This document shows, one piece after another, positions 6,326 to 12,368 of a stretch of DNA of 12,491 nt (positions are counted from its first letter, which is position 1; every line of letters begins with the position of its first letter). The position numbers were made by a program, and so were the translations under genes. The stretch spans positions 1-12,491 of the forward strand of contig JBDRMB010000001.1 of NCBI GenBank assembly GCA_043812455.1. Direction: 5' to 3'. Source of the stretch: JABHQR01 sp043812455 (GTDB taxonomy: Archaea; Nanobdellota; Nanobdellia; Woesearchaeales; GW2011-AR9). Under the pieces are notes generated by a model. That model did no database searches and was not told the origin of the DNA. It worked only from the letters and a program-made list of their open reading frames with translations.

Positions 6326-6477
6326 GGCACCGTAGAATTGCTATTTGCATCCTTAAGTCAAAACTCCATTTAGTTTACAAGCAAGCTCGTAATTGGGGGA
6401 AGCCCCCAACGGGGAAGTAGAGCTATCGAAAATAACATACTGAGTTTTGAAGATGCATTAAGCAATTCTACAGAGCC
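6326..6477. mobile_element. 152-bp MITE-like foldback element related to the left-edge insertion sequence
   Basis: The two ends are inverted copies. The left end reads GGCACCGTAGAATTGCT (6326-6342) and the right end, read inward on the other strand, GGCTCTGTAGAATTGCT (6477-6461), 15 of 17 identical. The match continues with GCATC and CAAAACTC blocks for about 40 bases. The right end matches the end of the IS at 443-459 in 15 of 17 positions. There is no coding capacity. This is the form of a non-autonomous element moved by the related transposase. Flanks are GTTA on the left and GTTG on the right, at best an imperfect target duplication. The centre carries a GC-rich hairpin, listed separately. 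It sits between the leuS and rpl15e promoters. Confidence 0.75.
6384..6424. repeat. GC-rich nested hairpin in the centre of the foldback element
   Basis: TTGGGGG (6393-6399) and CCCCCAA (6403-6409) form a perfect 7-bp stem with loop AAG, enclosed by AGCTC (6384-6388) pairing with GAGCT (6420-6424). In AT-rich surroundings this is conspicuous. It could form in single-stranded DNA or in RNA of either strand. Confidence 0.7.
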
Positions 6478-6511
6478 GTTGTGTTAAAAACTAAAAACAT
6501 TGGTAAAAACA

Positions 6512-6519
6512 TTTAAAAA
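6512..6519 (+). promoter_or_regulatory. Probable TATA box of rpl15e
   Basis: TTTAAAAA, 35 bases right of the foldback element. Archaeal spacing puts the transcription start near 6541 and so predicts a leader of about 140 bases, unusually long compared with the leaderless arrangement of neighbouring genes. The start site is inferred. Confidence 0.5.
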
Positions 6520-6540
6520 TGAGCATTAAATTTACTCCTA

Positions 6541-6682
6541 ATTGGAGATGTGGGTAGTTGCTTACCTGAATCCACAAGGACGAAGTCCGATGGACACAAA
6601 AAATCTATGATTTTTAGGTGTCCACGAGTGCGTAGCACGAAAACACAAAAAGTAGATGTATTACATCAATGGAGGCTAACAA
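6541..6682 (+). promoter_or_regulatory. Structured rpl15e leader or small RNA with five successive hairpins
   Basis: Five inverted repeats follow one another. A is TGTGG (6549-6553) with CCACA (6572-6576). B is GGAC (6578-6581) with GTCC (6585-6588), loop GAA. C is GGACAC (6592-6597) with GTGTCC (6618-6623), continuing inward as AAAAATC (6599-6605) with GATTTTT (6609-6615), loop TAT. D is GTGC (6628-6631) with GCAC (6635-6638), loop GTA. E is GATGT (6655-6659) with ACATC (6663-6667), ending just before the GGAGG ribosome binding site at 6671-6675. I do not recognise a known riboswitch. It could be an autoregulatory L15e leader or an independent RNA. A frame open across it (6550-6741) does not look like a gene. 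Confidence 0.55.
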
Positions 6683-7258
6683 ATGGGATTATACCAACGA
6701 GTAAGAGAACTTTGGAAAAAACCAAAGCAAAATATGCCTGAATTATGGCGAGAACGTCTGATTGAATGGCGTCAAGATCCTTCTACATTAAAAATAGAAA
6801 GACCAACAAGAATTGACAGAGCGCGAAGTTTAGGTTACAAGGCTAAACAAGGGTTCGTTATCGTAAGACAACGTATTCTGCGTGGCGGTCATACTAGACC
6901 AATGATCAAAAAAGGTCGTAGACCAAGAAATTATGGTCAAAGATTATCATTACGGAAAGGTTATCAATTAATTGCTGAAGAAAGAGTTGCTAAAAAGTTT
7001 ACTAACTTAACTGTACTTAACTCTTATTATGTTTCAGAAGATGGTAAATATTATTGGTATGAAATAATTTTGGTAGATCCAAATCACCCAGTAATTAAAT
7101 CAGATAAGAACTTAGATTGGTTAAGTCAGAAAAAGCATGCTAGCAGAGTTTCTCACGGTAAAACTAGTGCTGGGAAAAAGAGCAAAGGTTTGCGTGGCAA
7201 AGGTAAAGGTTACGAGAAAGCAAGGCCAAGTAGACGAGCTAATTTGAGAAAGCAATAA
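6683..7258 (+). CDS. rpl15e: Ribosomal protein L15e (large subunit)
   Basis: The 191-residue protein is the archaeal/eukaryotic L15e (eL15), a basic protein of the 50S subunit core with no bacterial counterpart. Its start MGLYQRVRELWKKP and the following LWRERLIEWR, RIDRARSLGYKAKQGFVIVR and GGHTRPMIKKGRRPRN match the family closely, and the C-terminal part is Lys/Arg/Gly rich (GLRGKGKGYEKARPSRRANL), which threads into rRNA. Length is normal. The start is fixed by GGAGG 8 bases upstream, an unusual case of a strong Shine-Dalgarno motif in a window where many genes seem leaderless. It is transcribed alone, preceded by a hairpin-rich leader and followed by long T-tracts. Confidence 0.97.
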   Translation: MGLYQRVRELWKKPKQNMPELWRERLIEWRQDPSTLKIERPTRIDRARSLGYKAKQGFVIVRQRILRGGHTRPMIKKGRRPRNYGQRLSLRKGYQLIAEERVAKKFTNLTVLNSYYVSEDGKYYWYEIILVDPNHPVIKSDKNLDWLSQKKHASRVSHGKTSAGKKSKGLRGKGKGYEKARPSRRANLRKQ

Positions 7259-7260
7259 GC

Positions 7261-7308
7261 TTTTTATTTTTTTATTTTAAATTTTATTTTCTTAACTTTT
7301 TTTAAACT
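7261..7308 (+). terminator. T-rich terminator region after rpl15e
   Basis: Repeated runs of four to seven T begin 3 bases after the stop codon, as expected for termination of a highly expressed archaeal gene. Confidence 0.6.
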
Positions 7309-7376
7309 ACTTCTTTCTTTAGTTAATCTTTTTCACAACAAACTTAATATACTCCTTTATAATCCTTTTTTTCCTA

Positions 7377-8468
7377 ATGAAAAAGAAATTCAAGACTAAA
7401 GTTATGTTTCTCTTTATTGTACTCGTTGCTGTAATGGGTTATCTTGGATTTAACGGTTACATAGAAATTGATTCTTTTGAAAGAATAACTTCTGGTGCAG
7501 TTGTTAGTGACGAGGATGTAACTCCATTAATCTCTGGGAGTGGAGCAATCCAAGTATATTTCTGTCCTCATCAAAGTTGTGAACAAGCATTGTTAGATTT
7601 GTTAGATTCTGCTGAAGAAACAATTCATTGTGCTAGTTATGAATTAAGTTTAGAATCTGTGCAAGAGAAGCTGTTGGAGAAAAGATCTGACAGTCTTGAA
7701 GTAGATATTATTGTTGATGACAATTATCTGAAAAAGTTCAATTATAGTTTTATTAAAACTGACGGCTGGGGGCAGATGCACAACAAGTTTTGTATTATTG
7801 ATGGTTCTAAAATTTTTACTGGTAGTATGAACCCAACTAATAATGGTGTTAACAAGAACAACAATAACCTGTTGATTATTGATTCTCCATTACTTGCTAC
7901 TAATTATGAAAATGAATTTCAAGAAATGTGGACAGATGAAACTTATAAGAAAGGTGAGCCGGTGCCAAACTCTAATCTGATTTTGGAAGTTGAAAGTTCT
8001 GTTGACGGTGAAGTTGGAACTAAGAGCATTACTGTCAAAAATTATTTCTGTCCAGATGATAATTGTGCAGAACATGTTAAAGAAGAGTTGGAAAAAGCTG
8101 AAGAAAGCATTTATTTCATGACGTTTTCGTTTACACATGATGGGATTGCTAATGTTATTTTACTTCGAATGAATGATGGTGTTGAAGTTCACGGAGTGTT
8201 TGAAACTACACAAGTTTCTCAGTATTCTAAGTATGAAGTTTTGGAGTACCAAGGAGCAGATGTGGTTAAGGATGGGAATGGTAATAATATGCACCATAAG
8301 GTGTTCATCATTGATGGCAAGACTGTGATTACTGGTTCAATGAACCCGAGCAAGAATGGTGATGAGAGCAATGATGAGAATGTTCTTATCATTTATTCAG
8401 AAGAGATTGCAGCTTTGTATCTAGAAGAGTTCGACAGAGTTTATGCAGAAGCTGTTGAAAATAGCTAA
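7377..8468 (+). CDS. Membrane-anchored phospholipase D-like protein with two HKD motifs
   Basis: The 363-residue product has one N-terminal membrane segment (about residues 9-27, after a KKKFKTK basic start), so the rest is likely outside the membrane. Two PLD repeats follow. Each carries a full HxKxxxxD motif, H135/K137/D142 and H306/K308/D313, followed by the family's GSMNP. Paired HKD motifs form the single active site of PLD-superfamily phosphodiesterases, whose substrates range from lipids to nucleic acids. Each repeat also opens with the same YFCPxxxC block (C63/C68 and C225/C230), showing internal duplication and suggesting a disulfide or metal site in both halves. Which substrate it cuts cannot be told; a surface nuclease or a lipid enzyme are both possible. 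TATA-like boxes lie at 7343-7363, giving a short or absent leader. Confidence 0.88.
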   Translation: MKKKFKTKVMFLFIVLVAVMGYLGFNGYIEIDSFERITSGAVVSDEDVTPLISGSGAIQVYFCPHQSCEQALLDLLDSAEETIHCASYELSLESVQEKLLEKRSDSLEVDIIVDDNYLKKFNYSFIKTDGWGQMHNKFCIIDGSKIFTGSMNPTNNGVNKNNNNLLIIDSPLLATNYENEFQEMWTDETYKKGEPVPNSNLILEVESSVDGEVGTKSITVKNYFCPDDNCAEHVKEELEKAEESIYFMTFSFTHDGIANVILLRMNDGVEVHGVFETTQVSQYSKYEVLEYQGADVVKDGNGNNMHHKVFIIDGKTVITGSMNPSKNGDESNDENVLIIYSEEIAALYLEEFDRVYAEAVENS

Positions 8469-8482
8469 AAATTACCAAAAAG

Positions 8483-8490
8483 CTTATATG
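8483..8490 (+). promoter_or_regulatory. TATA-like box of the toxin-antitoxin operon
   Basis: CTTATATG is placed about 25 bases before a probable start near 8511 and overlaps the first operator half-site, so a bound antitoxin could block TBP. Confidence 0.45.
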
Positions 8491-8515
8491 TGTGGGAGCA
8501 CATAAATATGTGTGG
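8486..8515. promoter_or_regulatory. Operator-like repeats before the vapBC-type operon
   Basis: ATATGTGTGG occurs at 8486-8495 and again at 8506-8515, exactly 20 bp (about two helical turns) apart. Between them CACATA (8499-8504) makes a perfect inverted repeat with TATGTG (8487-8492). Ribbon-helix-helix antitoxins bind such short repeated half-sites and repress their own operon. The repeats are seen directly; their role is inferred. GGTGAT at 8514-8519, just before the ATG, is the likely ribosome binding site and partly overlaps the second repeat. Confidence 0.5.
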
Positions 8516-8524
8516 TGATGTTAA

Positions 8525-8746
8525 ATGGGAAATATAACCTTATCAATACCTGAAGATGTCCATGCTGACATGAAAAACTTTTCTGAAGTTAAATGGAGTG
8601 AAGTAGCTAGAAAAGCAATCATAGAAAAGCTTGAGATGTTACGTTTGGCGGAAAATCTAGCAAAGAGAAGTAAATTAACAAAAAAGGATGTGGAAGAATT
8701 TAATAAGAAAGTAAAATCTCTTGCGACTCAACGGTTTCTTTCATGA
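8525..8746 (+). CDS. vapB: Ribbon-helix-helix antitoxin, VapB-like
   Basis: The 73-residue protein begins with a strand, GNITLSIPEDVHADM, followed by two helices including VKWSEVARKAIIEKL, the usual N-terminal ribbon-helix-helix DNA-binding fold of archaeal VapB-type antitoxins. The SEVARKAI helix is a familiar family signature. The rest (about 40-73) is charged and helical and would wrap the partner toxin. It should neutralise the PIN-domain protein encoded next and repress the operon through the repeats just upstream. Its stop codon overlaps the start of the toxin gene in an ATGA, indicating translational coupling. GGTGAT five bases before the ATG supports the start. Confidence 0.85.
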   Translation: MGNITLSIPEDVHADMKNFSEVKWSEVARKAIIEKLEMLRLAENLAKRSKLTKKDVEEFNKKVKSLATQRFLS

Positions 8747-9165
8747 GAATTATCATTGATTCTAATGTACTTTTCTCAGCATTAATTAAAGATTCATTTA
8801 CAAGGAAACTTATCTTTGAATATGATAATTCTTTTCTCTTTCCATTTTATATATTTGAAGAAATGCAAAAACATTATGATGAATTGTTAGAAAAATCAGG
8901 AATGTCAACTGCTGATTTTAATAAACTTTTAAAAATTCTCTTAAAGAAAGTAAAGATTGTTCCAACTGAAGTTCTTTTACCATATAAAGAAGAAGCTTTA
9001 GAGATTGTTAAAGACATAGATATTAGTGATGTGTTATTTGTAGCTTGTGCATTAGCTTATGCAAGGAGTGTTATTTGGTCTGATGATAAGAAATTAAAAA
9101 ATCAAACAAAAGTTCAAGTTATTAACACTAAAGAATTTATTGATTTTGTTATGGACAAAGGTTAG
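8743..9165 (+). CDS. vapC: PIN-domain ribonuclease toxin, VapC-like
   Basis: The 140-residue protein is a single PIN domain, a Mg/Mn-dependent ribonuclease. The acidic active-site residues are visible: D6 in IIIDSNVLFSAL, E39/E40 in IFEEM, D96 in DISDVLFVACALAY and D114/D115 in IWSDDKKLKN. VapC toxins cut specific RNAs, often tRNA or rRNA, when the antitoxin is lost; the target here cannot be predicted. All catalytic positions are kept, so it should be active. It starts inside the end of the antitoxin gene (ATGA overlap). Its stop codon TAG overlaps the stop of the convergent hydrolase gene in the four bases TTAG (9162-9165). Confidence 0.88.
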   Translation: MRIIIDSNVLFSALIKDSFTRKLIFEYDNSFLFPFYIFEEMQKHYDELLEKSGMSTADFNKLLKILLKKVKIVPTEVLLPYKEEALEIVKDIDISDVLFVACALAYARSVIWSDDKKLKNQTKVQVINTKEFIDFVMDKG

Positions 9166-9953
9166 TTTGTCTTCTTAATCCACTTCTTAAAAATGTCCTT
9201 AATCTCTGTTAAATGTTCCGGTTCTCTGAAAGTGTGTGGTGCTCCTTTGATAATGTGCAGTTCTTTGTGATTTCCAGGTATGGCATCAAATAATAATTTT
9301 TGTTGTTCAGGTATGGTTGAAGTATCATTCTCTTCGACAATTATCAAAACCGGCATTGTTAATTTGTCTGCTTCAGCAATGAGATCATATTTCAAAAGGT
9401 CTTCTTTAAATTGATGCCATCTTAACTTCTTAATTAATCCAGGCTTACTTTTGCTTTCATTAATTCTCCAACCTGTTCGATCTTGTTCTGCTAATCTTTC
9501 AGGATTATATTTTTTCTTCTTTTCCAAATGCAATTTTCCAGAAACTACTGGTGATATTGGTGCAACACCTTTTATTTTGTCAGGAAATCTTTCAGCATAA
9601 GTTCCAACAGATATTCCTCCTAAACTATGGCCTGCCAAATAAAATGGTTCTTGGTAAAAAGGTTGATCTTTAGACCATTTAATTAAATCTTCTAAATCTT
9701 GGTAATAGCTTGTGATGGAAGCATTTTCATAATTTCCTTCGCTTTCACCAAAAGAATCTCTTGTATCAAATCTAACTACTGTAAATCCCTCTTCGAGAAA
9801 TGCTTCAGTCATAGCTTGTAAATGTTTTTGTTCCTTAAATCCACCAAGACCGTGCATAACAAATGCCAACCCTTTTTGGTTTTCTGTTTTGTCTAGAAGT
9901 ACGGCAATCTTTTGATTATTTCTGCTTTGAATAAATATTTTTTCTGTTGGCAT
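9162..9953 (-). CDS. Alpha/beta hydrolase (serine hydrolase), esterase-like
   Basis: The 263-residue protein has the full alpha/beta-hydrolase pattern: oxyanion-hole HGLGG at 34-38, nucleophile elbow GHSLGG with Ser110, and a likely catalytic Asp210 (EENDTSTIP) and His240 (GAPHTF). RFDTRDSFGESEG at about 61-73 is the strand-4 region typical of the peptidase/esterase subgroup of short cytoplasmic hydrolases. A basic, insertion-like cap segment lies at about 140-180. No signal peptide is seen. The natural substrate cannot be told; carboxylic esters or acyl compounds are likely. It follows nurA on the same strand after 31 bases and has its own TATA box (TTTTATAAAA on the minus strand, about 9972-9981), 24 bases before the ATG, implying a leaderless mRNA. 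Confidence 0.88.
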   Translation of the reverse strand: MPTEKIFIQSRNNQKIAVLLDKTENQKGLAFVMHGLGGFKEQKHLQAMTEAFLEEGFTVVRFDTRDSFGESEGNYENASITSYYQDLEDLIKWSKDQPFYQEPFYLAGHSLGGISVGTYAERFPDKIKGVAPISPVVSGKLHLEKKKKYNPERLAEQDRTGWRINESKSKPGLIKKLRWHQFKEDLLKYDLIAEADKLTMPVLIIVEENDTSTIPEQQKLLFDAIPGNHKELHIIKGAPHTFREPEHLTEIKDIFKKWIKKTN

Positions 9954-9984
9954 GTTCTAGTAATTTACAGGATTTTATAAAAAC

Positions 9985-10962
9985 TTAACTGATTGTATCT
10001 AAAATCTCATGCCCGTTGCTGGCACTCAAGTAACTCAACAATTCTTTGTTTTCTCTATTTAATAAAAATTTCATCTTGAACTGATCTTTCTCTTGGTTAC
10101 TGACACGTGCCATTCTATCTGCAAAGATAAGGCCATAAGGATAACCTAAAAACAAAGCATCTTCTGCGTTTGTTAACAGTTGTTGGAGAAGTTCTTTTCT
10201 TCCTTCATATCTGAAAACATGTTTGGAGTTCTGGTTGAGTTTCACGAAATGAGTATTGTCTTGCAAATGGTATGACCAGCAACCGTCTGGGCAGATTTTT
10301 GAAAACAGAACCAAAGGATTATTGCCTTGTGTGGTAAATAGTGAAGATGTTTTTGTTAATGCACATACTTTGCTTGGCAGTTCTGCTAAGATCAATTCTT
10401 CTCTGGGATAACTTGGTTCTAAAGTTCCGTCAAGTAAGAAATAATCTGAATAATCTTTATCAGCCAAATGTTTAGCCAATTTAAGTTCTGCAAACCGGCG
10501 TGCCATGTTGGCAACAGAACTGATTGGTGCACGTTCTTGGCCAATCTTGATACTAGTGTCATTTGAAGAGATGAGAAGATTTTCTTCGTTTATGAGATTT
10601 GGAATTTTGTTGGTGTTATTTTCATCTTTAACTTGAAATACTTTGGATTTGTAATAGATTTCATTATTCTTACTTTGCGCATAAGTTAAAAGATAAAATT
10701 CATGCTTGACAAAATCTTGTTTAAGTTTGCCGAGAAACTTTACTCCAAAAACTCGAATGAAACTTAAACAGAAGTTTCCAACAGAAATAATTTCTGTTTG
10801 GCCGCCATCAAGGTATGTTACTGTTTTTTGTTCTTGTTCAGCTTTTACAGTTTCAAATTTGTAATGATCAACATTTATAACTTTGTTACGGAAAATAACT
10901 TGATCTTCTACAGAATAGTTGTTAATGATTGCTTTAATTTCTTTTGAGATGGTGTTTAGCAT
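9985..10962 (-). CDS. nurA: NurA-domain DNA repair nuclease
   Basis: I assign this 325-residue protein to NurA by motif order. An N-terminal strand with YLDGGQTEI holds D52, a central FLLDGTLEP holds D178, ALTKTSSLF contains Lys204, and the C-terminal part has GYPYGLIFADRMARVS and the closing NGHEILDTI. NurA is a Mn-dependent 5'-3' exonuclease and endonuclease that works with the HerA ATPase in resecting DNA ends in archaea. The motifs are somewhat diverged (DGG where DGS is common). herA is not next to it in this window, unlike in many archaea. The start is supported by a TATA-like AATATAAA on the minus strand about 29 bases upstream, shared with the divergent aldo/keto reductase promoter region. 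Confidence 0.8.
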   Translation of the reverse strand: MLNTISKEIKAIINNYSVEDQVIFRNKVINVDHYKFETVKAEQEQKTVTYLDGGQTEIISVGNFCLSFIRVFGVKFLGKLKQDFVKHEFYLLTYAQSKNNEIYYKSKVFQVKDENNTNKIPNLINEENLLISSNDTSIKIGQERAPISSVANMARRFAELKLAKHLADKDYSDYFLLDGTLEPSYPREELILAELPSKVCALTKTSSLFTTQGNNPLVLFSKICPDGCWSYHLQDNTHFVKLNQNSKHVFRYEGRKELLQQLLTNAEDALFLGYPYGLIFADRMARVSNQEKDQFKMKFLLNRENKELLSYLSASNGHEILDTIS

Positions 10963-11047
10963 GGTTCCTTATGCTTAGTTTGTGTTTATATTATTTTAGA
11001 TAGTAGAGAAATATTTATTAAGCTTAGATAGATAAATAAAAGACAAT

Positions 11048-11893
11048 ATGGAATTTAAAAAATTATCTACTGGGTTTAATCTTCCAGTTCTGGGGTTTGG
11101 GACTTGGGCAATGGGTGGACTTAAAGTAAAGGACACAACTCATGACAAAGAAGATATTAATGCTATCAAAACTGCTTTAAAATTAGGAATAACACATATT
11201 GATACTGCTGAAAGTTATTCGCAAGGTCATTCTGAAGAATTGGTTGGTGAAGCAATCAACGAATTTGATAGAAAAACATTGTTTATCACAACTAAAGTTG
11301 CCCCACAAAATTTTCATTATGATGATTTGATTAATTCTGCTAAGAATAGTTTGAAAAGATTACAAGTTGATTATATTGATTTATACTTACTTCATTCTCC
11401 TAATCCAGAAATTCCAATTGAGGAATCAATGAAAGCTATGGATTATTTAGTAGAACAAGGTATGGTACGTAACATTGGAATTAGTAACTTTTCTGTTGAC
11501 GAAATGAAGAAAGCTCAGGCATGTACGAAAAACAAAATTGTTACTAACCAAATTGATTATAGTTTGTTAGTTAGAAACAAATCTAAGTATGTTGAAAAAA
11601 TGGAATCTGAGATAATTCCTTATTGTCAAGAGAACGATATTTTAGTTACCGCTTACAAACCATTAGCTTTAGGTAGGCTCGGGAAAGAAAATTTTCCTTT
11701 ACTCAAAGAACTTGCAGAGAGATATAATAAAACTCCTGCACAGATTGCTTTGAATTGGGTTATCTCTAAGAAAAATATTGTTGCAATCTTTAAATCTACA
11801 AATCCTGAACATATTAAAGAGAATTTGGGTGCTCTCGGTTGGAAATTAGAACCTGAAGATGTAGTTAAGTTAGATCAAATGGGGGAGAAATAA
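11048..11893 (+). CDS. Aldo/keto reductase
   Basis: The 281-residue enzyme is an NADPH-dependent oxidoreductase of the TIM-barrel aldo/keto reductase superfamily. The catalytic tetrad is complete: D52 and Y57 in HIDTAESYSQG, K83 in TTKVAP, and H116 in DLYLLHSPNP. Other family blocks are LGFGTWAMGG near the start, VRNIGISNFSVDEM, and TPAQIALNW followed by a cofactor phosphate-binding region (AIFKSTNPEHIKENL). It resembles the short 2,5-diketogluconate-reductase-like group. The physiological carbonyl substrate cannot be read from the sequence. It is divergent from nurA across an 85-base gap. ATATTTATT at 11011-11019 is a possible TATA box about 33 bases before the ATG. No Shine-Dalgarno motif is evident. 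Confidence 0.93.
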   Translation: MEFKKLSTGFNLPVLGFGTWAMGGLKVKDTTHDKEDINAIKTALKLGITHIDTAESYSQGHSEELVGEAINEFDRKTLFITTKVAPQNFHYDDLINSAKNSLKRLQVDYIDLYLLHSPNPEIPIEESMKAMDYLVEQGMVRNIGISNFSVDEMKKAQACTKNKIVTNQIDYSLLVRNKSKYVEKMESEIIPYCQENDILVTAYKPLALGRLGKENFPLLKELAERYNKTPAQIALNWVISKKNIVAIFKSTNPEHIKENLGALGWKLEPEDVVKLDQMGEK

Positions 11894-11907
11894 AATAATA
11901 AATAAAG

Positions 11908-11918
11908 AGAAAAAAAAC
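11908..11918 (-). terminator. T-tract after thioredoxin gene
   Basis: On the minus strand a run of eight T within TTTTTTTTCTC follows the thioredoxin stop codon by a few bases, fitting an archaeal T-tract terminator. No T-run serves the convergent reductase gene in this gap. Confidence 0.5.
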
Positions 11919-11922
11919 AAAC

Positions 11923-12249
11923 CTACCCCACAATTGCTTTAATCTTTGCTTTCAAAGCGTCTTTTGGTGAAAAGCCTACTACGCGGTTAACTTCTTTGCC
12001 ATCTTTGAACACAATCAAACATGGAATGCCGGTAACGTGACTTGCAGTTGCCAGGTCTGGATAATCTTCAGTTGAGACTTTAGCAAACTTAAGCTTTCCT
12101 TCAAAGTCTGAATCTTTGCTTAACTCTTCAAATACTGGAGCCATTGCTTGGCACGGACCGCACCAACTTGCCCAGAAATCTATGATGATTAGACCAGGAG
12201 CTTCTGTGACTTCTTGTTTGAAACTTTCATTATCTAATTTTAATACCAT
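11923..12249 (-). CDS. trxA: Thioredoxin
   Basis: The 108-residue protein is a full-length thioredoxin of the cytoplasm, reducing disulfides in partner proteins. The active site WCGPC is at 29-33 within IIIDFWASWCGPCQAMAP, and the cis-proline loop is TGIPCLIVFKDG with Pro76. An extra cysteine (C77) follows the cis-proline, where Thr is usual; next to the active site it could alter redox behaviour or be modified. No thioredoxin reductase gene is nearby. The start is fixed by GGAGGG nine bases upstream. The upstream region carries two perfect inverted repeats and a TATA box, so expression may be controlled both at DNA and RNA level. Confidence 0.96.
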   Translation of the reverse strand: MVLKLDNESFKQEVTEAPGLIIIDFWASWCGPCQAMAPVFEELSKDSDFEGKLKFAKVSTEDYPDLATASHVTGIPCLIVFKDGKEVNRVVGFSPKDALKAKIKAIVG

Positions 12250-12254
12250 TTTGT

Positions 12255-12269
12255 TATCCCTCCGGGATA
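12255..12269 (-). promoter_or_regulatory. Hairpin that buries the thioredoxin ribosome binding site
   Basis: On the minus strand TATCCC and GGGATA form a perfect 6-bp stem with loop GGA. The Shine-Dalgarno GGAGGG lies in the loop and 3' arm, five bases after which the ATG region begins. Closed, the hairpin would hide most of the ribosome binding site. Confidence 0.55.
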
Positions 12270-12270
12270 C

Positions 12271-12289
12271 AGGAAATCCTTGATTTCCT
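12271..12289. promoter_or_regulatory. Perfect 8-bp palindrome in the thioredoxin promoter/leader
   Basis: AGGAAATC (12271-12278) and GATTTCCT (12282-12289) are perfect inverted copies around three bases. A TATA-like ATTTATAATT (minus strand, about 12305-12315) puts the transcription start near 12285, inside this palindrome, so it may be a repressor operator; if transcription starts earlier it would be a leader hairpin. Confidence 0.5.
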
Positions 12290-12368
12290 AGTACACCTCT
12301 GTTTAATTATAAATATCTTATTTTGAGTTCTTTTTTAAGTTTTTTGAATCAAATGCTCTGTCGGACAA

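Noticed and set aside
6322..6481. Target duplication flanking the foldback element (GTTA / GTTG)
   Set aside because: Only three of four bases agree, which is too weak to claim; it may be a decayed duplication or chance.
6550..6741. Open frame of 63 codons before and into rpl15e
   Set aside because: It runs out of frame into the L15e gene, its composition does not look protein-like, and the region is explained by hairpins.
7890..8138. Minus-strand open frame of 82 codons within the PLD-like gene
   Set aside because: Antisense to a gene with two clear HKD motifs; composition is that of a shadow frame.
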